DNA of 64,000 nt from Nocardioides zeae. Lineage in GTDB: Bacteria > Actinomycetota > Actinomycetes > Propionibacteriales > Nocardioidaceae. A model generated the notes under the pieces. It worked only from the letters and a program-made list of their open reading frames with translations. It was not told the origin of the DNA and did no database searches. This document shows, piece after piece, positions 60,772 through 64,000 of the stretch (the stretch's first letter is position 1; every line of letters begins with the position of its first letter). The stretch is taken from positions 558,001 to 622,000 of the forward strand of contig NZ_JAUTAN010000001.1 in NCBI RefSeq assembly GCF_030818655.1, read 5' to 3'. A program made the position numbers and the translations under genes.

Positions 60772-60817
60772 GACGTCATGCGGAGCGCGGGCCGGGGCCA
60801 CCGTTCCGCATGACGTC
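60772..60817. repeat. 46-nt palindromic repeat, family A, copy 6
   Basis: Same arms. The loop read in reverse complement contains CGGTGGCCCCGG, so this copy is inverted relative to copy 5, 74 bp away. Flanking CCCTC and GAGGG extend the stem. Confidence 0.85.
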
Positions 60818-60839
60818 CCGGGAGGGCAGGGGGCTGGGG

Positions 60840-62048
60840 TCAGACGACCTGGTTCGGCACCCAGGTGCGCACCCAGCGCGTGTTGGCGTCGGCCCGCAGC
60901 TTGTCGAGCGTGTCCTCGGGCGTCGTGGAGTCGACGTCGGTGACGACGTACCCCAGCTCCCCGGCGGTCGCCAGCGCCTGCGCGGTGATGTTGCCGGTCG
61001 TCGCGAGCGTCTGGTTGAGCCGGGCGAGCACGCCCGGGGCGTTCTCGTGCAGCAGGCCGACCCGGGTGCCGACGGTCAGCGGCGCCGGCTGGACCCCGGG
61101 CAGGTTCACCGACAGCGCCGTGCTGCCCTGGCGCACGAAGCCGGTGAGCTTGCCCGCGACGAAGCGGCCGATCTCCTCCTGCGCCTCCAGGGTCGAGGCG
61201 CCCACGTGGGGCGTGAGGATGACGTTGTCGAGGCCCCGGAGCACCGACTCGAACGTGTCCCCCTGCGCCTTCGGCTCGATCGGGAAGACGTCGATGGCCG
61301 CGCCCGCGATGTGACCGGACAGGATGTTGTCGCGCAGCGCGTGGTCGTCGACGACCATGCCGCGCGAGGCGTTGATGAACAGCGCCCGGGGCTTCATCGC
61401 CGAGAACTGCTCGGCCCCGAAGAGACCGGCGTTGCCGGGCCGACCGTCGACGTGGAGGCTCACGACGTCGGCGAGCGCCAGGAGCTCGTCCATCGAGCGC
61501 ATGCGGCGCGCGTTGCCGTGCGCGGGGCGGTCGGCGATGTCGTAGAACACGACCCGCATGCCGAGCGCCTCGGCGACGTTCGACAGCTGGGTGCCGATGT
61601 TGCCGTAGCCGATGATGCCGAGCGTGCGCCCCCGCACCTCGTGGCTGCCCTTGGCGGACTTGTCCCAGATGCCGTTGTGGAGGCGTTCCGTCTTCTCCGT
61701 CAGCCGCCGGGCCAGCGCGAGGATCTCGGCGATGACGAGCTCGACGACGCTGCGGGAGTTGGAGTACGGCGCGTTGAAGACCGGCAGGCCGCGCTCGGCC
61801 GCGGCGGTCAGCGCAACCTGGTTGGTGCCGATGCAGAAGCAGCCGACGGCCTGCAGGTGCGGCACCGCGTCGAGGACGCGCTCGGTGACCCGGGTGTTGG
61901 ACCGGATCCCGAGCAGCTCCACGCCGTCGAGCGCGGCGATCAGGTCGTCCTCGTCGAGCGAGCCCGGCCGACGGAGCACCTCGATCCCGGCATCGTCGAA
62001 AACCTCCTGCGAGGAGGTGTGGATGTCTTCGAGCAGCAGCGCCTTCAT
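60840..62048 (-). CDS. serA: D-3-phosphoglycerate dehydrogenase, ACT type
   Basis: 402 residues. First step of serine synthesis. NAD site GRTLGIIGYGNIGTQLSNVA, catalytic Arg in NASRGMVVD, Glu in DVFPIEP and His in TPHVGASTLEAQEEIG. The C-terminal ACT domain (about 330-402) binds serine for feedback control. The layout is the short E. coli-like form, not the long actinobacterial SerA with an intervening domain, so it may be a second enzyme or act on another 2-hydroxyacid. No strong leaderless signal; about 70 bases of leader. Confidence 0.88.
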   Translation of the reverse strand: MKALLLEDIHTSSQEVFDDAGIEVLRRPGSLDEDDLIAALDGVELLGIRSNTRVTERVLDAVPHLQAVGCFCIGTNQVALTAAAERGLPVFNAPYSNSRSVVELVIAEILALARRLTEKTERLHNGIWDKSAKGSHEVRGRTLGIIGYGNIGTQLSNVAEALGMRVVFYDIADRPAHGNARRMRSMDELLALADVVSLHVDGRPGNAGLFGAEQFSAMKPRALFINASRGMVVDDHALRDNILSGHIAGAAIDVFPIEPKAQGDTFESVLRGLDNVILTPHVGASTLEAQEEIGRFVAGKLTGFVRQGSTALSVNLPGVQPAPLTVGTRVGLLHENAPGVLARLNQTLATTGNITAQALATAGELGYVVTDVDSTTPEDTLDKLRADANTRWVRTWVPNQVV

Positions 62049-62158
62049 CAGTCTTCCGTCGTCGGGGTCAGGGGGGTGGACGCAGCCCTGACGGGCGACG
62101 TCCGAGCACCGAATCTAATGTCTGCGCCCGTGGATCTGTTCCGCGGGCCGAGGGGTGG

Positions 62159-62959
62159 TCAACCGAGGTCGCGTCGCAGGGTGGTGAGCCGCCCCACGAG
62201 GGCGAGACCCGCGGCGTACGCCAGCAGCACGAGGCCCGCGGCCCACCGGGGCAGGAGCTCGCCCTCGCCCATCTCCGCGAAGAAGGCGGAGCCGATGAGA
62301 CCGTCGGCCGCAGCACCGGGCAGGAACATCGCCACCCGGTCGAGGCCGTCGATCGCGCCGAGCGCCACCCGCGCGACGGGCTCGACGAACTGGGTGAAGA
62401 CGAGGATGACGACGATCGCCGCGACCTGCTGGGTGAGCACGGCGCCGAAGCCGGTGCCGATGACGGTCCAGAGCACGGTCACGACGACCGTCAGCGCGAT
62501 CACGCGCCAGACCTCCCCGCTGCCGAGGTGGGCGCCGTCGCCCCGCCAGGCCAGCACCGGGGCGGCCGCGCCGACGATGCCGGCAGCGCCGGCCACGCCG
62601 TAGACGAGTCCCAGCGGCACGCTGACCGCCAGCTTCGCCACGAGCACGACCGTGCGGCGCGGCTCGACCAGCAACGTCTGGGTGATGGTGCCGTGGCGGA
62701 ACTCGCTCGTCACGAGCAGGCTGCCGGCGAGGAGCGGGAACGCGTAGCCGACGGCGTTGACGAGCCCGTAGACGGTCGTCGCCGCCGCCTCGCCCTCGAC
62801 GGGAGCGAGCGCGCCCGTCGCGTCGCCCGCCGCGACGGTGAGGGCGAACGCCATGACGGCCCCGATGAAGGCGAGGTAGCCGCACATCGCCAGCGCCAGC
62901 ACCCACCACATCCGGGTGCTCGTCAGCTTGGTGAGCTCCGAGCGGATCGCGGCGACCAT
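62159..62959 (-). CDS. ABC-2 type transporter permease
   Basis: 266 residues, about six membrane helices (VLALAMCGYLAFIGAVMAFA, ALTVVVTVLWTVIGTGFGAV, VAAIVVILVFTQFVEPV). SELTKLTSTRMWW at the start and TSEFRHGTITQTLLVEPRR in the middle are hallmarks of the small ABC-2 permease group. ATG 62959 overlaps the ATPase stop (TGATG). Exporter of unknown substrate. Confidence 0.87.
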   Translation of the reverse strand: MVAAIRSELTKLTSTRMWWVLALAMCGYLAFIGAVMAFALTVAAGDATGALAPVEGEAAATTVYGLVNAVGYAFPLLAGSLLVTSEFRHGTITQTLLVEPRRTVVLVAKLAVSVPLGLVYGVAGAAGIVGAAAPVLAWRGDGAHLGSGEVWRVIALTVVVTVLWTVIGTGFGAVLTQQVAAIVVILVFTQFVEPVARVALGAIDGLDRVAMFLPGAAADGLIGSAFFAEMGEGELLPRWAAGLVLLAYAAGLALVGRLTTLRRDLG

Positions 62960-63909
62960 CAGCGGCCTCCCACCGGAGACGCGGTCGGTGACGTCAGGCG
63001 GAGGAAGACGTCCTCCAGGTCGACGTCCCGCGGCTCGAGCCGGTGCAGCGGCACGCCGGCCGCGAAGGCGGCGTCCCCGACGAGCGCGGCCGCGACGTCC
63101 TGCACCAGCAGCCCGGACCCCTGCGGCTCCACCCGCCACCCGTGCTGCGCGGCGAGCCGCCCGAGGGCGGCGTCGTCGGGGGAGGAGACGTACGTCGCGA
63201 CCGCGGCCCGGTCGGCCAGGGCGGCCAGCGAGGACGCGTGCACGAGGCGGCCCCGGGCCACGACGACGACGTCGTCCACGGTGTGCTGCACCTCCCGCAG
63301 CGCGTGGCTCGAGACGAGGACGGTGCGGCCCTCGGCTGCGAACCGGCGGAGCAGGTGGCGCAGCCACACGATGCCCTGGGGGTCGAGACCGTTGGCCGGC
63401 TCGTCGAGGACGAGGACGGGCGGGTCGCCGAGGAGGGCGGTCGCCAGCCCGAGGCGTTGCCGCATGCCCATCGAGTAGCCGCCGACCCGCCGGTGCTCGG
63501 CACCCTCGAGGCCCACGAGCGCGATCAGCTCCCGGCAGCGCGCGAGACCGACGCCGCTGGGCGCCGCGAACGAGCGCAGGTGGTCGATGCCGCTGCGGCC
63601 CGGGTGGAAGCCCGGTTCCAGGGAGCTGCCCACCACCGTGGCGGGCAGCCGGTGGTCGCGGTAGCTGCGGCCACCGATGAGGGCCCGTCCCGCCGTGGGC
63701 GTGGCGAGCCCGAGCAGCATCCGGATCGTGGTGGTCTTCCCGGCACCGTTGGGGCCGAGGAAGCCGGTGACCGCTCCGGGCCGCACGGTGAAGGTGAGGC
63801 CGTCGACGGCGGGCAGGCCGCCGTAGACCTTGGTCAGGCCCTCGACCTCGATGGTCGGTGCCGACAGGGTGGTGCTGGCGGTGCGGGTGGTGCGGGTGGT
63901 CGACGTCAT
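62959..63909 (-). CDS. ABC transporter ATP-binding protein
   Basis: 316 residues. Walker A LGPNGAGKTTTIRMLLGL (near 52), signature YSMGMRQRLGLATALLGDP, Walker B VLVLDEPANGLDPQG, switch His in LVSSHALREV, then a 100-residue C-terminal extension typical of drug or bacitracin-type exporter ATPases. GGAAGGAG before the ATG. Pairs with the coupled permease. Confidence 0.92.
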   Translation of the reverse strand: MTSTTRTTRTASTTLSAPTIEVEGLTKVYGGLPAVDGLTFTVRPGAVTGFLGPNGAGKTTTIRMLLGLATPTAGRALIGGRSYRDHRLPATVVGSSLEPGFHPGRSGIDHLRSFAAPSGVGLARCRELIALVGLEGAEHRRVGGYSMGMRQRLGLATALLGDPPVLVLDEPANGLDPQGIVWLRHLLRRFAAEGRTVLVSSHALREVQHTVDDVVVVARGRLVHASSLAALADRAAVATYVSSPDDAALGRLAAQHGWRVEPQGSGLLVQDVAAALVGDAAFAAGVPLHRLEPRDVDLEDVFLRLTSPTASPVGGR

Positions 63910-63962
63910 CGTCGGTGGCTCCTTCCCCCGGGTGGTGTGCCGGGGTCCACCCTCGCAGGCCC

Positions 63963-64000
63963 TCAGGCCAGGTCGAAGACCAGGCGGTCGAGCGCCTGGC
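63963..64000 (-). CDS. C-terminal end of an unidentified gene
   Basis: The minus strand entering from the right edge reads QALDRLVFDLA and a TGA at 63963-63965. Eleven residues are too few to name it. The 53 bases to the ATPase ATG would place it upstream in the same orientation. Confidence 0.35.
   Translation of the reverse strand, partial: QALDRLVFDLA

Overview
The window reads as core chromosome of a high-GC actinobacterium, most likely Nocardioidaceae (Nocardioides or a close relative). The evidence is strong GC bias, two WhiB-family regulators, AdnAB in place of RecBCD, mycoredoxin, F420-type PPOX enzymes and ribosomal protein bL37. Gene order also matches two blocks known from Mycobacterium tuberculosis: Rv3193c-Rv3202c (UPF0182, YlbL-like protease, zincin, E1-like protein, whiB7, uvrD2, mrx1, nudC, adnB, adnA) and the sigH/rsrA - pdtaS - whiB1 region with aroA and rsgA. 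There is no phage, insertion sequence, CRISPR array or resistance island.

Layout. 1-2929: end of a flavin reductase, a secreted peptidoglycan-binding protein and a frameshifted SelO. 2949-14748: DNA-repair and redox block with adnA-adnB, nudC, mrx, an AAA ATPase and uvrD2; adnAB and uvrD2 each carry a PafBC-type DNA-damage promoter motif. 14749-15942: whiB7 with its complete attenuation leader (autoregulatory promoter, 93-codon upstream ORF, intrinsic terminator) and two small coupled ORFs. 16009-27416: E1-like protein, crotonase, PHP protein, YgjP-like peptidase, Nudix, zincin, MoaE, and a coupled YlbL / PPA1309 / UPF0182 operon. 27519-28717: initiator tRNA followed by about 1.1 kb that is nearly gene-free. 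28718-37612: PHA-synthase-like hydrolase, PPOX, Fic, AidB divergent from PaaX, S9 peptidase, M50 protein, DUF5709. 37681-41100: secreted metalloprotease, a lipoprotein, and a frameshifted PKD protein in a strongly C-skewed accessory patch. 41359-50493: DUF445, S4, FKBP, CBS, HisN, RsgA, AroA, DoxX, SRAP/YedK, hydrolase, SigR-RsrA and bL37. 50598-53281: thioesterase and two tandem PASTA-like envelope proteins. 53520-58226: GNAT, TPP enzyme, DUF2785, frameshifted PdtaS. 58286-63909: WhiB1, a membrane protein, SigF with its anti-sigma factor, SerA and an ABC exporter.

The genes form several stress circuits: DNA damage (adnAB, uvrD2, SRAP, AidB), thiol oxidation (SigR/RsrA with an exact GGAAT-N18-GTT promoter; mycoredoxin), translation-targeting antibiotics (whiB7) and general stress (SigF/RsbW). 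Many genes have a TANNNT -10 element six or seven bases before the start codon, so leaderless transcription appears common.

The least explained signals are three families of fixed-length palindromic repeats confined to intergenic DNA: 46 nt (six copies), 56 nt (three) and 55 nt (two). They occur in divergent, tandem and convergent gaps, so simple termination does not explain them. A matched pair of AACC-N17-CGTCTC promoters in front of the two tandem PASTA-like proteins suggests a small ECF-sigma regulon. Three genes (selO, the PKD gene, pdtaS) each carry one +1 frameshift in a G- or C-rich run, which may be assembly error.
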